NCBI GenBank assembly: GCA_025163595.1
Contig: CP104100.1
Span: 3,844,001-3,908,000 of the forward strand
Direction of reading: 5' to 3'
Length of the DNA stretch: 64,000 nt
DNA from: Phaeobacter sp. G2
GTDB lineage: Bacteria; Pseudomonadota; Alphaproteobacteria; Rhodobacterales; Rhodobacteraceae
Shown here: positions 9,057 to 18,222 of the stretch, in pieces
Layout of the letters: every line of letters starts with the position of its first letter
How positions within the stretch are numbered: position 1 is the first letter of the stretch
Made by a program: the position numbers and the translations under genes
The notes under the pieces: generated by a model
Seen by the model: only the letters and a program-made list of their open reading frames with translations
Databases searched by the model: none
What the model was told of the DNA's origin: nothing

Positions 9057-9260
9057 TTATTCTGCTGCTGCGGCTGCAGCTTTTTCGTTCAGAATGGTTT
9101 TCACACGAGCAGCATTGCGGCGTGCCGCTTTGATGCCTGCAGTGTTTTCCAGCTGACCGGTAGCTTGTTGAAAACGGAGATTGAAGCTCTCTTTTTTCAT
9201 GTTGGCAAGCACATCGCGGAGTTCATCCACGGTCTTGTCACGCAGATCATTGGCGTTCAT
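9057..9260 (-). CDS. rpmC: 50S ribosomal protein L29
   Basis: Two-helix large-subunit protein near the exit tunnel, 67 residues. The [20 protein letters not shown] helix and the [15 protein letters not shown] segment are diagnostic. It is the first gene of the block. Its usual upstream neighbour rplP is absent, and a promoter plus a structured leader lie in the 230-bp gap upstream, so the operon appears to start here. Confidence 0.98.
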   Translation of the reverse strand: MNANDLRDKTVDELRDVLANMKKESFNLRFQQATGQLENTAGIKAARRNAARVKTILNEKAAAAAAE

Positions 9261-9290
9261 CGCCTTTGTTCCTTGTCCAAAGCACCAGAA

Positions 9291-9372
9291 GGCCCCGTGA
9301 GGGTCACCTTGTTATCTGGTGGGTTATGTAAAACCCGCACTCAATAAAGTGCAGAAAAGAATCACCGGGGCC
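9291..9372 (-). ncRNA. Candidate structured 5' leader of the rpmC operon
   Basis: In mRNA orientation a closing stem GGCCCCG/CGGGGCC (9366-9372 with 9291-9297) encloses three helices in order: GCACT/AGTGC with a 6-nt loop, GGGTT/AACCC with a 6-nt loop, and a short ACC/GGT stem. This makes a plausible four-way junction ending 30 nt before the rpmC start. It has no terminal U-run. It could be an autogenous ribosomal-protein binding leader. Pairing was read by eye and needs covariation support. Confidence 0.45.
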
Positions 9373-9406
9373 AAATCCAAGACGAATTTAGCCCAAGCGA
9401 TGTGCC

Positions 9407-9435
9407 CCTATAGGGGAGATGCGGGGTGGGGGCAA
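9407..9435 (-). promoter_or_regulatory. Candidate promoter of the rpmC-rpmD operon
   Basis: On the minus strand TTGCCC (9430-9435) and TATAGG (9407-9412) are 17 bp apart, the same geometry and -10 as the rplO promoter. The -10 lies within a perfect 12-bp palindrome, CCCCTATAGGGG (9405-9416). Transcription would start near 9400 and run through the structured leader. Confidence 0.55.
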
Positions 9436-9490
9436 GGGAAAGGTTTGGGCAGCCTATGGCTTACTCCCTCGCCCCCTAAATACGAAACCG

Positions 9491-9838
9491 TTAGTCGCAA
9501 TCGTACCAAACAGTCATTGAAGCAACCTGCACCCCATTGGCCAAGGTTGATTTACTCGCCTCTGGCGCTTTTTGAAACTTGGTTTCCGGCTTGCCGATAC
9601 GCTGACAGTATCCAGCAGCGCGTCGATCGACTGTTGACTGGCTCACCTGCCCTGGGAAGTAGATAACCTCCAAGGCTGATGACACTGGGAAAGCCAGATG
9701 CAGGCCTTTACGGTCCTCAGGATTTGGAAACACTTTGGCCATCAATACCTGTCGGCGGTCATGGGCAGATTGAGGATCAGGATTACAGGCGGAAACAAGC
9801 GCTGTAGCCGCAGCGAGCGCGATTAATTTAAACTTCAT
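9491..9838 (-). CDS. Small putative lipoprotein of unknown function
   Basis: A 115-residue product starting MKFKLIALAAATALVSACNP. The lipobox VSAC predicts lipidation at C18 and transport to the outer membrane or periplasm. The mature part has two further cysteines (GYCQR and the C-terminal YDCD). I do not recognise a domain. The ATG at 9838 is chosen because it starts directly at the signal peptide; an in-frame start ten codons upstream would bury it. Confidence 0.65.
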   Translation of the reverse strand: MKFKLIALAAATALVSACNPDPQSAHDRRQVLMAKVFPNPEDRKGLHLAFPVSSALEVIYFPGQVSQSTVDRRAAGYCQRIGKPETKFQKAPEASKSTLANGVQVASMTVWYDCD

Positions 9839-9996
9839 CGTAGAATTCCATTTTCGTTTTTCAAACACAAGACTTACCAGAGCTCCTAGCCACGCAACCC
9901 CTAATTGACAACCTTTATAGGCGCTCGCCCTTTCAATCCTTCAATCAGGCCAAAACAGCCAAGCAGCGCAACCGAACGGAACGTATAGTTGATTGA

Positions 9997-10317
9997 TCAC
10001 GCGTCTTTACGCGCCGTCTCAGCACGGCGTTCCTGCCTTTTTCTGCTGTAAATATTCAGTCCTGCCAAAACGCAAGCGACCACAAATACGCCTGTAAATG
10101 TCGGCTCTGAAATGCTTTGGCTCAGGCCCAACTCATGTTCCAGAACAGCCAAAATCACAAAGACAGGGAGGCACACAACGAGCGCGCTCAACTGAACAAT
10201 CAATCCCCACTTAATGAGCCATATCAGAAGTCTGAAGTAGTTCAGCATAGCGTAGGAAAGTAGCAGCAAGACCCCGAGGCAACACAAGATAAGGGGCACG
10301 AGAAGAAAAAGTTCCAT
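9997..10317 (-). CDS. Small integral membrane protein, unknown function
   Basis: A 106-residue protein with about three hydrophobic segments: residues 1-21, about 30-57 and about 77-92. A strongly basic cytoplasmic tail (SRKRQERRAETARKDA) follows. No family is recognised. The ATG at 10317 follows a GAGGAG site, whereas one ten codons upstream has none. It follows the oxygenase-like gene on the same strand by 56 bp, so the two may be cotranscribed. Confidence 0.55.
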   Translation of the reverse strand: MELFLLVPLILCCLGVLLLLSYAMLNYFRLLIWLIKWGLIVQLSALVVCLPVFVILAVLEHELGLSQSISEPTFTGVFVVACVLAGLNIYSRKRQERRAETARKDA

Positions 10318-10373
10318 ACCCGGCGGCTCCTCTAGGTGAATTGGCATTCACAATCAGGTCAAACGCTGACAGC

Positions 10374-10994
10374 CTACTCCCAGCGATAATTGAAGCTGAC
10401 GGAAATTCGCTCGTCTTCAGCCATGTTCATCGGCACCTCATGGCGCAGCCAGCTCTCCCAAAGCAGAACATCGCCCACGGCCGGCTTCATGTAGATAAAG
10501 GGCTTCAGCTCACGCCGCGCGTCCTTCACCCGCACTGGTGATGCCATCATCATGGCAGAGCGCGGATCTTCCAGCTTCAGCGCAGAGGTCCCCTCTGGCA
10601 TCGACACATAGGTGGTGCCGGAAATCACCGAATGTGGATGGATGTGTGACGCATGCATGCCGCCTTCGGGCAGGATGTTGATCCACAGATCCTCCAGCAC
10701 CAGCTTGCGGTCATCCAGATCAAACTCCAGATCCTTGGCAAAATTGGCGACATGTTCGTCCAGGCATTTCACCAGATCGGCAAAGACTGGGAAGCGCCAG
10801 GGCAGATCCGTCAGGGACGCATAGGAGGTATAGCCGGGATAGCCGTTCTCCTCGCACCAGTCCTGTCCGGCCTCGTCATCTTCGGCGATAACAATGCAAG
10901 AGGTTTCCATTTCCTGCGCATCAATTGCCGGTCCGCATTCGGACAGGGCAGCGCGGTACAAGCGGGTCACAAAGAGGGATTCTATCTGGGCCAT
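10374..10994 (-). CDS. Putative 2OG-Fe(II) oxygenase family protein
   Basis: A 206-residue protein resembling the TIGR02466/PF13759 group of predicted 2-oxoglutarate- and iron-dependent oxygenases. A histidine cluster (H117, H119, H121 in HIHPHSVISGTTYV) sits in the first metal-binding strand. A second histidine (H185 in RHEVPMN) and R197 in ERISVSFNY would complete the metal and 2-oxoglutarate sites. A classical HXD pair is not obvious. The substrate is unknown. An AAGAAAGG site precedes the ATG. Confidence 0.72.
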   Translation of the reverse strand: MAQIESLFVTRLYRAALSECGPAIDAQEMETSCIVIAEDDEAGQDWCEENGYPGYTSYASLTDLPWRFPVFADLVKCLDEHVANFAKDLEFDLDDRKLVLEDLWINILPEGGMHASHIHPHSVISGTTYVSMPEGTSALKLEDPRSAMMMASPVRVKDARRELKPFIYMKPAVGDVLLWESWLRHEVPMNMAEDERISVSFNYRWE

Positions 10995-11114
10995 GGCCTT
11001 TCTTTACCGCAGCTCTTCCGGAGAACCAATCCGACATTCCTGCCACCCGCGCACTTTCGAAAACCTGCCCGCCTAGTTTCATCCGGTCTTACCCAGCCCT
11101 ACCCGCGACAAAAT

Positions 11115-11143
11115 AAAAAGAGCGCCGCCGGGACCGCGCTCTT
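11115..11143 (-). terminator. Terminator after the giant autotransporter gene
   Basis: AAGAGCGC (11118-11125) and GCGCTCTT (11136-11143) form an 8-bp stem, followed on the minus strand by TTTATT. It lies about 20 bp beyond the stop codon of the autotransporter. Confidence 0.8.
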
Positions 11144-11163
11144 AGGTGTTGAAAGGCGCTCGC

Positions 11164-14100
11164 CTAGAACTTCAGATCAAACCCGACCTGCAGCCCGTAG
11201 CTCTCATAGCCGCTCATGCCGATCCCATCATAAAAGGTCTCCGCTTGGAACACGCCCTGATCCGCAAAATGATAACTCAGCCCCAGCTTGGCCCGCGCGC
11301 GCGCCCCCTGCACATTGGAAGAGGTGGTGACTGCATTGCCCGAGTTTTTCACATGGCTGCCAATTGCGCTGATCCCGCCAAACAACAGCACCTCGCCATT
11401 GCCGCGCCGCACTTCAAGCGGTGTCTCAAAATCAAGCCCAAGCTCAACCTGCCCCCATGCAACATCCAAGTCCGGGATCAGGTTGCCCAGACTGTCGCGG
11501 TAGGCCTTCTGATCGTCCGTCGTATAGGTAAGTTGAACCTTTGGGATCAGGGTGGTTTTGCCATAGAGCATTGATCCCGAGAGCTTCAACAAGGCGAGAA
11601 AACGCTCAGTCTCAACCTTGTCCGTATAGGTGCCAAACGGAGAGACATCGTTTGAACTCTGCCCATAAAGAATCCGCCCCTCAACAAAGACGTCACGGTC
11701 TGGAAACTTGGTGACAAAATAGGGGCCGATCAACCAACCCTTGCCTTTGATACTGGCCGCGCCATCGTCCTGATCCAGGTAATCCAGCTGCAGCATTGCC
11801 CCAAGCAATAGGTTCTTGTTGATGGCAAAGTGACTGCCAGCAACGCCAAAGACATAGGAGCTATCACTGGTGCCTTCGCGGCTTATAGCCCCCTGCAACC
11901 GGGTCCAGACACGCGACCCCGGTCGCGTCGAGATGTCAAAGGTTCCCTGCCCGCGGGTGACCGCCAGGTTAAACTGCCCCTGCCCCTGGCCCAGCCCCGC
12001 TCCGCTACCGGACAAGAACCCTGTCAAATCGGGCTGATTGCTGATCAACTGGGTTGCCCGGGTGTTCATGAACTGACCAATAAGCTGACTGGTCTCCTCA
12101 ACTGCCGAGCTCTGGACAGCAATCGCGCCGGAGGCGATGTTGCCATTGCCCGAAGAATCCTCTGCCCCCCCAGCCGCAATCGAAACGCCAATGTCACCAC
12201 TTCCCGTTGGCCGGATCGTAATAACGTAGACAGACCCGCTCCCGGAAAGCTCAACCGCAGAACCATGCGTGACGAGCACATCAAGCAGGGCAAACCCGGT
12301 GACCGCTTCAGAGAACGTCGCCGTGACATCAAAGTCTTCACCAGGCCGCACCGACACCGCACTGGTTGATAGCGTGACAGTAGGTGCCACAACATCCAAA
12401 TTTGTCAGCCCGAAGGTCACCGAGGTCAGACCCGTGGCGCTGGCCGTCACATTATAGGCCCCCGCCGTGGCATTGGCCGTCGCCGTCACCGAGGCCAGGC
12501 CAGAGACATCCGTCACATCAGAGCCCGCAGACAGCGCCGCCGAGGCGCCACTCCCCGGTGCGGCGAAGTTCACCGTCACCCCAGAGACAGGATTGCCCCC
12601 GGCGTCCGTCACCAGCGCCACCAGCGCGGTGCCAAAAGAGGTCGAGATCGCCGTGCTCTGGCTGTCGCCACTGGACACCGCCAGCGTTGCCGCTGCCCCC
12701 GTCGTATTGGTCAGCCCGAAGGTTACCGAGGTCAGACCCGTGGCGCTGGCCGTCACATTATAGGCCCCCGCCGTGGCATTGGCCGTCGCCGTCACCGAGG
12801 CCAGGCCCGAGGCATCCGTCACATCAGAGCCCGCAGACAGCGCCGCCGAGGCGCCACTCCCCGGAGCCGCGAAGTTCACCGTCACCCCAGAGACAGGATT
12901 GCCCCCGGCGTCCGTCACCAGCGCCACCAGCGCGGTGCCAAAAGAGGTCGAGATCGCCGTGCTCTGGCTGTCGCCGCTGGACACCGCCAGCGTTGCCGCT
13001 GCCCCCGTCGTATTGGTCAGCCCAAAGGTCACCGAGGTCAGACCCGTGGCGCTGGCCGTCACATTATAGCCCCCCGCCACTGCATTCGCCGTCGCCGTCA
13101 CCGAGGCCAGGCCAGAGGCATCCGTCACATCAGAGCCCGCAGACAGCGCCGCCGAAGCGCCACTCCCCGGTGCCGCGAAGTTCACCGTCACCCCAGACAC
13201 AGGATTGCCCCCGGCGTCCGTCACCAGCGCCACCAGCGCGGTGCCAAAAGAGGTCGAGATCGCCGTGCTCTGGCTGTCGCCGCTGGACACCGCCAGCGTT
13301 GCCGCAGCCCCCGTGGTATTGGTCAGCCCGAAGGTCACCGAGGTCAGCCCCGTGGCGCTGGCCGTCACATTATAGCCCCCCGCCACTGCATTCGCCGTCG
13401 CCGTCACCGAGGCCAGGCCAGAGCCATCGCTCACATCAGAGCCCGCAGACAGCGCCGCCGAAGCGCCACTCCCCGGGGCCGCGAAGTTCACCGTCACCCC
13501 AGACACAGGATTGCCCCCGGCGTCCGTCACCAGCGCCACCAGCGCGGTGCCAAAAGAGGTCGAGATCGCCGCGCTCTGGCTGTCGCCGCTGGACACCGCC
13601 AGTGTTGCCGCTGCCCCCGACGTATTGGTCAACCCGAAGGTCACCGAGGTCAGACCCGTGGCGCTGGCCGTCACATTATAGCCCCCCGCCACTGCATTGG
13701 CCGTCGCCGTCACCGAGGCCAGGCCCGAGGCATCCGTCACATCAGAGCCCGCAGACAGCGCCGCCGAGGCGCCACTCCCCGGGGCCGCGAAGTTCACCGT
13801 CACCCCAGAGACAGGATTGCCCCCGGCGTCCGTCACCAGCGCCACCAGCGCGGTGCCAAAAGAGGTCGAGATCGCCGTGCTCTGGCTGTCGCCGCTGGAC
13901 ACCGCCAGCGTTGCCGCTGCCCCCGTCGTATTGGTCAACCCAAAGGTCACCGAGGTCAGCCCCGTGGCGCTGGCCGTCACATTATAGCCCCCCGCCGTCG
14001 CATTGGCCGTCGCCGTCACCGAGGCCAGGCCAGAGGCATCCGTCACATCAGAGCCCGCAGACAGCGCCGCCGAAGCGCCACTCCCCGGTGCCGCGAAGTT

Positions 14101-17100
14101 CACCGTCACCCCAGACACAGGATTGCCCCCGGCGTCCGTCACCAGCGCCACCAGCGCGGTGCCAAAAGAGGTCGAGATCGCCGTGCTCTGGCTGTCGCCG
14201 CTGGACACCGCCAGCGTTGCCGCAGCCCCCGACGTATTGGTCAACCCGAAGGTCACCGAGGTCAGCCCCGTGGCGCTGGCCGTCACATTATAGCCCCCCG
14301 CCGTCGCATTGGCCGTCGCCGTCACCGAGGCCAGGCCAGAGGCATCCGTCACATCAGAGCCCGCCGACAGCGCCGCCGAGGCGCCACTCCCCGGGGCCGC
14401 GAAGTTCACCGTCACCCCAGAGACAGGATTGCCCCCGGCGTCCGTCACCAGCGCCACCAACGCGGTGCCAAAAGAGGTCGAGATCGCCGTGCTCTGGCTG
14501 TCGCCGCTGGACACCGCCAGCGTTGCCGCTGCCCCCGTCGTATTGGTCAACCCGAAGGTTACCGAGGTCAGACCCGTGGCGCTGGCCGTCACATTATAGC
14601 CCCCCGCCACTGCATTCGCCGTCGCCGTCACCGAGGCCAGGCCAGAGGCATCCGTCACATCAGAGCCCGCCGACAGCGCCGCCGAAGCACCACTTCCCGG
14701 TGCCGCGAAGTTCACCGTCACCCCAGACACAGGATTGCCCCCGGCGTCCGTCACCAGCGCCACCAGCGCGGTGCCAAAAGAGGTCGAGATCGCCGTGCTC
14801 TGGCTGTCGCCGCTGGACACCGCCAGCGTTGCCGCAGCCCCCGACGTATTGGTCAACCCAAAGGTCACCGAGGTCAGACCCGTGGCGCTGGCCGTCACAT
14901 TATAGGCCCCCGCCGTGGCATTGGCCGTCGCCGTCACCGAGGCCAGGCCAGAGGCATCCGTCACATCAGAGCCCGCCGACAGCGCCGCCGAAGCGCCACT
15001 CCCCGGGGCCGCGAAGTTCACCGTCACCCCAGAGACAGGATTGCCCCCGGCGTCCGTCACCAGCGCCACCAGCGCGGTGCCAAAAGAGGTCGAGATCGCC
15101 GCGCTCTGGCTATCGCCACTGGACACCGCCAGCGTTGCCGCAGCCCCCGTTGTATTGCTCAGCCCAAAAGTCACCGAGGTCAGACCCGTGGCGCTGGCCG
15201 TCACATTATAGCCCCCCGCCACTGCATTCGCCGTCGCCGTCACCGAGGCCAGACCGGAGCCATCCGTCACATCAGAGCCCGCAGACAGCGCCGCCGAAGC
15301 GCCACTCCCCGGGGCCGCGAAGTTCACCGTCACCCCAGAGACAGGATTGCCCCCGGCGTCCGTCACCAGCGCCACCAGCGCGGTGCCAAAAGCGGTCGAG
15401 ATCGCCGTGCTCTGGCTGTCGCCACTGGACACCGCCAGCGTTGCCGCAGCCCCCGTGGTATTGGTCAGCCCGAAGGTTACCGAGGTCAGACCCGTGGCGC
15501 TGGCCGTCACATTATAGGCCCCCGCCGTGGCATTGGCCGTCGCCGTAACCGAGGCCAGGCCCGAGGCATCCGTCACATCAGAGCCCGCCGACAGCGCCGC
15601 CGAAGCGCCACTCCCCGGGGCCGCGAAGTTCACCGTCACCCCAGAGACAGGATTGCCCCCGGCGTCCGTCACCAGCGCCACCAGCGCAGTGCCAAAAGAG
15701 GTCGAGATCGCCGTGCTCTGGCTGTCGCCGCTGGACACCGCCAGCGTTGCCGCAGCCCCCGACGTATTGGTCAGCCCAAAAGTCACCGAGGTCAGACCCG
15801 TGGCGCTGGCCGTCACATTATAGCCCCCCGCCACTGTATTCGCCGTCGCCGTCACCGAGGCCAGGCCCGAGGCATCCGTCACATCAGAGCCCGCAGACAG
15901 CGCCGCCGAAGCACCACTTCCCGGTGCCGCGAAGTTCACCGTCACCCCAGAGACAGGATTGCCCCCGGCGTCCGTCACCAGCGCCACCAGCGCGGTGCCA
16001 AACGCCGTCGAGATCGCCGTGCTCTGGCTGTCGCCACTGGACACCGCCAGCGTTGCCGCAGCCCCCGTGGTATTGGTCAGCCCGAAGGTCACCGAGGTCA
16101 GACCCGTGGCGCTGGCCGTCACGTTATAGCCCCCCGCCACTGTATTGGCCGTCGCCGTCACCGAGGCCAGGCCAGAGCCATCCGTCACATCAGAGCCCGC
16201 AGACAGCGCCGCCGAAGCGCCACTCCCCGGGGCCGCGAAGTTCACCGTCACCCCAGAGACAGGATTGCCCCCGGCGTCCGTCACCAGCGCCACCAGCGCG
16301 GTGCCAAAAGAGGTCGAGATCGCCGTGCTCTGGCTATCGCCACTGGACACCGCCAGCGTTGCCGCAGCCCCCGTGGTATTGGTCAGCCCGAAGGTCACCG
16401 AGGTCAGCCCCGTGGCGCTGGCCGTCACATTATAGCCCCCCGCCACTGTATTGGCCGTCGCCGTCACCGAGGCCAGGCCAGAGCCATCCGTCACATCAGA
16501 GCCCGCAGACAGCGCCGCCGAAGCACCACTTCCCGGTGCCGCGAAGTTCACCGTCACCCCAGAGACAGGATTGCCCCCGGCGTCCGTCACCAGCGCCACC
16601 AGCGCGGTGCCAAAAGAGGTCGAGATCGCCGTGCTCTGGCTATCGCCACTGGACACCGCCAGCGTTGCCGCAGCCCCCGCCGTATTGGTCAGGGCAAAAC
16701 TTTGGTTTGAAATACCCGCACTGGAGGCAACCACGTTGTACCCCCCCGCCACAGTATTGGCGGTAAAGGTGGTCGAAGTCGCAACACCTGACCCATTTGT
16801 GGTGACCGTTTCTGATACACCGCCCCCGGAGAAGGTGCCACTGGCACCGGAGCCGGGCGCCGTGAAGGTAACGGAAACACCTGAAACCGGATTACTGCCA
16901 GCATCGACAACCGTTGCCGTCAGAACCGAGGCAAAAGCGGTCGAGATCGTGGCGCTTTGCCCGCCGCCCGAGGGGGAGGTGAAGGCCGAGGGGGGGCCAA
17001 CTGTGGCGCCAGTATCGCCTGATAGACCCGTATCAGTATAGGTAAAACTAAAGGGAGTACCGCCATGGGTGCCGGATGCAGAGCAGCCAGCGGAACAGTT

Positions 17101-17460
17101 TGTGGTGTAGTTTGGGTTCCCGTTATTGATGGTTACGCCATTTACAACATAGGACACCGACCGCGCATCAGCTCCGCCATCAGCGAGTTGAAAATTTGTT
17201 GATCCCGCAGAGTTCGCCATCTGAATGAGTACGTAGTCTTCGGAGCCGTCAGAGTTTGGACCAAGGCCAAGTTCCGCGATAAAACACTCACCATCGGTCA
17301 GGTTCAAAGCCAATGTGTGCCCGACAGTCGAAACTGGCGGGCAGTCTGAAAAACCCGCATGAGCTGGTTTGGGCAGCGCCAACACAAGCACCAACGCAAC
17401 CAGAGGAAAAACTGCGAAGGCGGAAAGCGCCTTGAGGCGGAACTTTGACAAATATTTCAT
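11164..17460 (-). CDS. Giant repetitive autotransporter adhesin with Ig-like (Big_1-type) repeats
   Basis: A 2098-residue surface protein. Residues 1-36 are a long Sec signal peptide ending PAHA. A unique N-terminal domain and one divergent Ig-like unit follow. Residues about 257-1686 are fourteen near-identical 102-residue repeats with the invasin-type pattern AGGNPVSGVTVNF...TDASGLASVTA. A different Ig-like domain (VAPTVTLSTSAVSVRPGEDF, about 1689-1770) leads to a C-terminal autotransporter beta-barrel of about 280 residues ending in F. It probably self-exports and acts as an adhesin or stalk. The ATG at 17460 is used; an in-frame TTG lies three codons upstream. It is divergent from the tail-collar operon. 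Confidence 0.9.
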   Translation of the reverse strand: MKYLSKFRLKALSAFAVFPLVALVLVLALPKPAHAGFSDCPPVSTVGHTLALNLTDGECFIAELGLGPNSDGSEDYVLIQMANSAGSTNFQLADGGADARSVSYVVNGVTINNGNPNYTTNCSAGCSASGTHGGTPFSFTYTDTGLSGDTGATVGPPSAFTSPSGGGQSATISTAFASVLTATVVDAGSNPVSGVSVTFTAPGSGASGTFSGGGVSETVTTNGSGVATSTTFTANTVAGGYNVVASSAGISNQSFALTNTAGAAATLAVSSGDSQSTAISTSFGTALVALVTDAGGNPVSGVTVNFAAPGSGASAALSAGSDVTDGSGLASVTATANTVAGGYNVTASATGLTSVTFGLTNTTGAAATLAVSSGDSQSTAISTSFGTALVALVTDAGGNPVSGVTVNFAAPGSGASAALSAGSDVTDGSGLASVTATANTVAGGYNVTASATGLTSVTFGLTNTTGAAATLAVSSGDSQSTAISTAFGTALVALVTDAGGNPVSGVTVNFAAPGSGASAALSAGSDVTDASGLASVTATANTVAGGYNVTASATGLTSVTFGLTNTSGAAATLAVSSGDSQSTAISTSFGTALVALVTDAGGNPVSGVTVNFAAPGSGASAALSAGSDVTDASGLASVTATANATAGAYNVTASATGLTSVTFGLTNTTGAAATLAVSSGDSQSTAISTAFGTALVALVTDAGGNPVSGVTVNFAAPGSGASAALSAGSDVTDGSGLASVTATANAVAGGYNVTASATGLTSVTFGLSNTTGAAATLAVSSGDSQSAAISTSFGTALVALVTDAGGNPVSGVTVNFAAPGSGASAALSAGSDVTDASGLASVTATANATAGAYNVTASATGLTSVTFGLTNTSGAAATLAVSSGDSQSTAISTSFGTALVALVTDAGGNPVSGVTVNFAAPGSGASAALSAGSDVTDASGLASVTATANAVAGGYNVTASATGLTSVTFGLTNTTGAAATLAVSSGDSQSTAISTSFGTALVALVTDAGGNPVSGVTVNFAAPGSGASAALSAGSDVTDASGLASVTATANATAGGYNVTASATGLTSVTFGLTNTSGAAATLAVSSGDSQSTAISTSFGTALVALVTDAGGNPVSGVTVNFAAPGSGASAALSAGSDVTDASGLASVTATANATAGGYNVTASATGLTSVTFGLTNTTGAAATLAVSSGDSQSTAISTSFGTALVALVTDAGGNPVSGVTVNFAAPGSGASAALSAGSDVTDASGLASVTATANAVAGGYNVTASATGLTSVTFGLTNTSGAAATLAVSSGDSQSAAISTSFGTALVALVTDAGGNPVSGVTVNFAAPGSGASAALSAGSDVSDGSGLASVTATANAVAGGYNVTASATGLTSVTFGLTNTTGAAATLAVSSGDSQSTAISTSFGTALVALVTDAGGNPVSGVTVNFAAPGSGASAALSAGSDVTDASGLASVTATANAVAGGYNVTASATGLTSVTFGLTNTTGAAATLAVSSGDSQSTAISTSFGTALVALVTDAGGNPVSGVTVNFAAPGSGASAALSAGSDVTDASGLASVTATANATAGAYNVTASATGLTSVTFGLTNTTGAAATLAVSSGDSQSTAISTSFGTALVALVTDAGGNPVSGVTVNFAAPGSGASAALSAGSDVTDVSGLASVTATANATAGAYNVTASATGLTSVTFGLTNLDVVAPTVTLSTSAVSVRPGEDFDVTATFSEAVTGFALLDVLVTHGSAVELSGSGSVYVITIRPTGSGDIGVSIAAGGAEDSSGNGNIASGAIAVQSSAVEETSQLIGQFMNTRATQLISNQPDLTGFLSGSGAGLGQGQGQFNLAVTRGQGTFDISTRPGSRVWTRLQGAISREGTSDSSYVFGVAGSHFAINKNLLLGAMLQLDYLDQDDGAASIKGKGWLIGPYFVTKFPDRDVFVEGRILYGQSSNDVSPFGTYTDKVETERFLALLKLSGSMLYGKTTLIPKVQLTYTTDDQKAYRDSLGNLIPDLDVAWGQVELGLDFETPLEVRRGNGEVLLFGGISAIGSHVKNSGNAVTTSSNVQGARARAKLGLSYHFADQGVFQAETFYDGIGMSGYESYGLQVGFDLKF
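12402..16690. repeat. Fourteen tandem 306-bp coding repeats
   Basis: Fourteen direct copies of a 306-bp unit encode 102-residue Ig-like modules. Copies differ at only a few codons, chiefly GSG/ASG/VSG after the DVTD motif and ATAGAY, AVAGGY or TVAGGY near the end. Each unit is a whole number of codons, so gain or loss of units keeps the frame. Both antisense frames also stay open for long stretches because of this repetition. Confidence 0.95.
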
Positions 17461-17621
17461 AAATTTCAATTTCTTGCGGAGAAAACACTTAATAGAGGCG
17501 GCTTCCCCACATCCTCCCTAGGTCAATGTTACCACTTTTTACAATTTTGGATTGCGCAAATTGAGCAAAAATGCAAGCGTTTCCCTAGAGGGTTGTAATA
17601 TCAGCTCTCTGATCAATTGGA

Positions 17622-17636
17622 CATGTTGCCAACATG
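17622..17636. promoter_or_regulatory. Inverted repeat in the autotransporter/tail-collar divergent promoter region
   Basis: CATGTTG and CAACATG are separated by one base (7-1-7). It lies 57 bp before the first tail-collar start and about 160 bp before the autotransporter start. It is a candidate operator that could coordinate both divergent units. The rest of the 232-bp gap is AT-richer than its surroundings and holds no gene. Confidence 0.4.
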
Positions 17637-17692
17637 CACGCATTCGGCATTGTGCAATACATTGATTCCAGATTGGAAAATTGGAGGTTTCC

Positions 17693-18205
17693 GTGTCAGA
17701 ACCCTTTCTAGCTGAAGTTCGAATGGTAGGATTTAATTTTGCGCCACGTGGCTGGGCATTTCTTGACGGCCAGATACTTCCTATCAATCAAAACCAATCC
17801 CTTTATTCATTATTGGGAACGACTTATGGCGGTGATGGCCGCACCAGCTTTGCGCTGCCAGATCTGCGAGGGCGCACCCCGATGCATGTCGGAGATGGCC
17901 ACCAGCTCGGGCAGAAAAGCGGGGAGGAAACCCATACCTTATCCGCGACAGAAATGTCAGCGCACAGTCATGGCGTTATGGCCTCGTCGCAGGCTGCAAC
18001 CACTGCCAGTCCCGACAGGGCCTATTTTGCCCAAGAAGTGCAGCCCGATTTGGTTTATCGGGATTTCGAAGCCGCGAGCGCCACGTCTTTGCGCAGCGGC
18101 ACAATTACCAGTGCGGGGGGTGGGCAGGCACATAATAACATGCAGCCCTATATTACCCTCAATTTCTGCATCGCCCTACAGGGGCTGTTCCCTTCACGTA
18201 ATTAG
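17693..18205 (+). CDS. Phage tail collar domain protein (microcystin-dependent-protein-like), copy 1
   Basis: A 170-residue protein. The N-terminal tail-collar region (FAPRGWAFLDGQILPINQNQ, then LLGTTYGGDGRTSFALPDLR) resembles the T4 short-tail-fibre collar and the MdpB family. An HSH triplet at residues 91-93 resembles the HXH metal-binding motif of phage receptor-binding tips. The C-terminal GGGQAHNNMQPYITLNFCIA is a family signature. The GTG start at 17693 is chosen because GGAGG lies six bases upstream. First gene of a three-paralogue operon; no other phage gene is nearby. Confidence 0.9.
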   Translation: MSEPFLAEVRMVGFNFAPRGWAFLDGQILPINQNQSLYSLLGTTYGGDGRTSFALPDLRGRTPMHVGDGHQLGQKSGEETHTLSATEMSAHSHGVMASSQAATTASPDRAYFAQEVQPDLVYRDFEAASATSLRSGTITSAGGGQAHNNMQPYITLNFCIALQGLFPSRN

Positions 18206-18222
18206 ACCTCGGAGGTCAATGC

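Noticed and set aside
12384..16766. Very long plus-strand reading frames antisense to the Ig-repeat autotransporter, including one of about 1054 codons rich in Pro, Ser and Arg.
   Set aside because: They repeat every 306 bp exactly with the real gene, lack ribosome sites and have an implausible composition. They are a by-product of a GC-rich tandem array without stops in the other frames.
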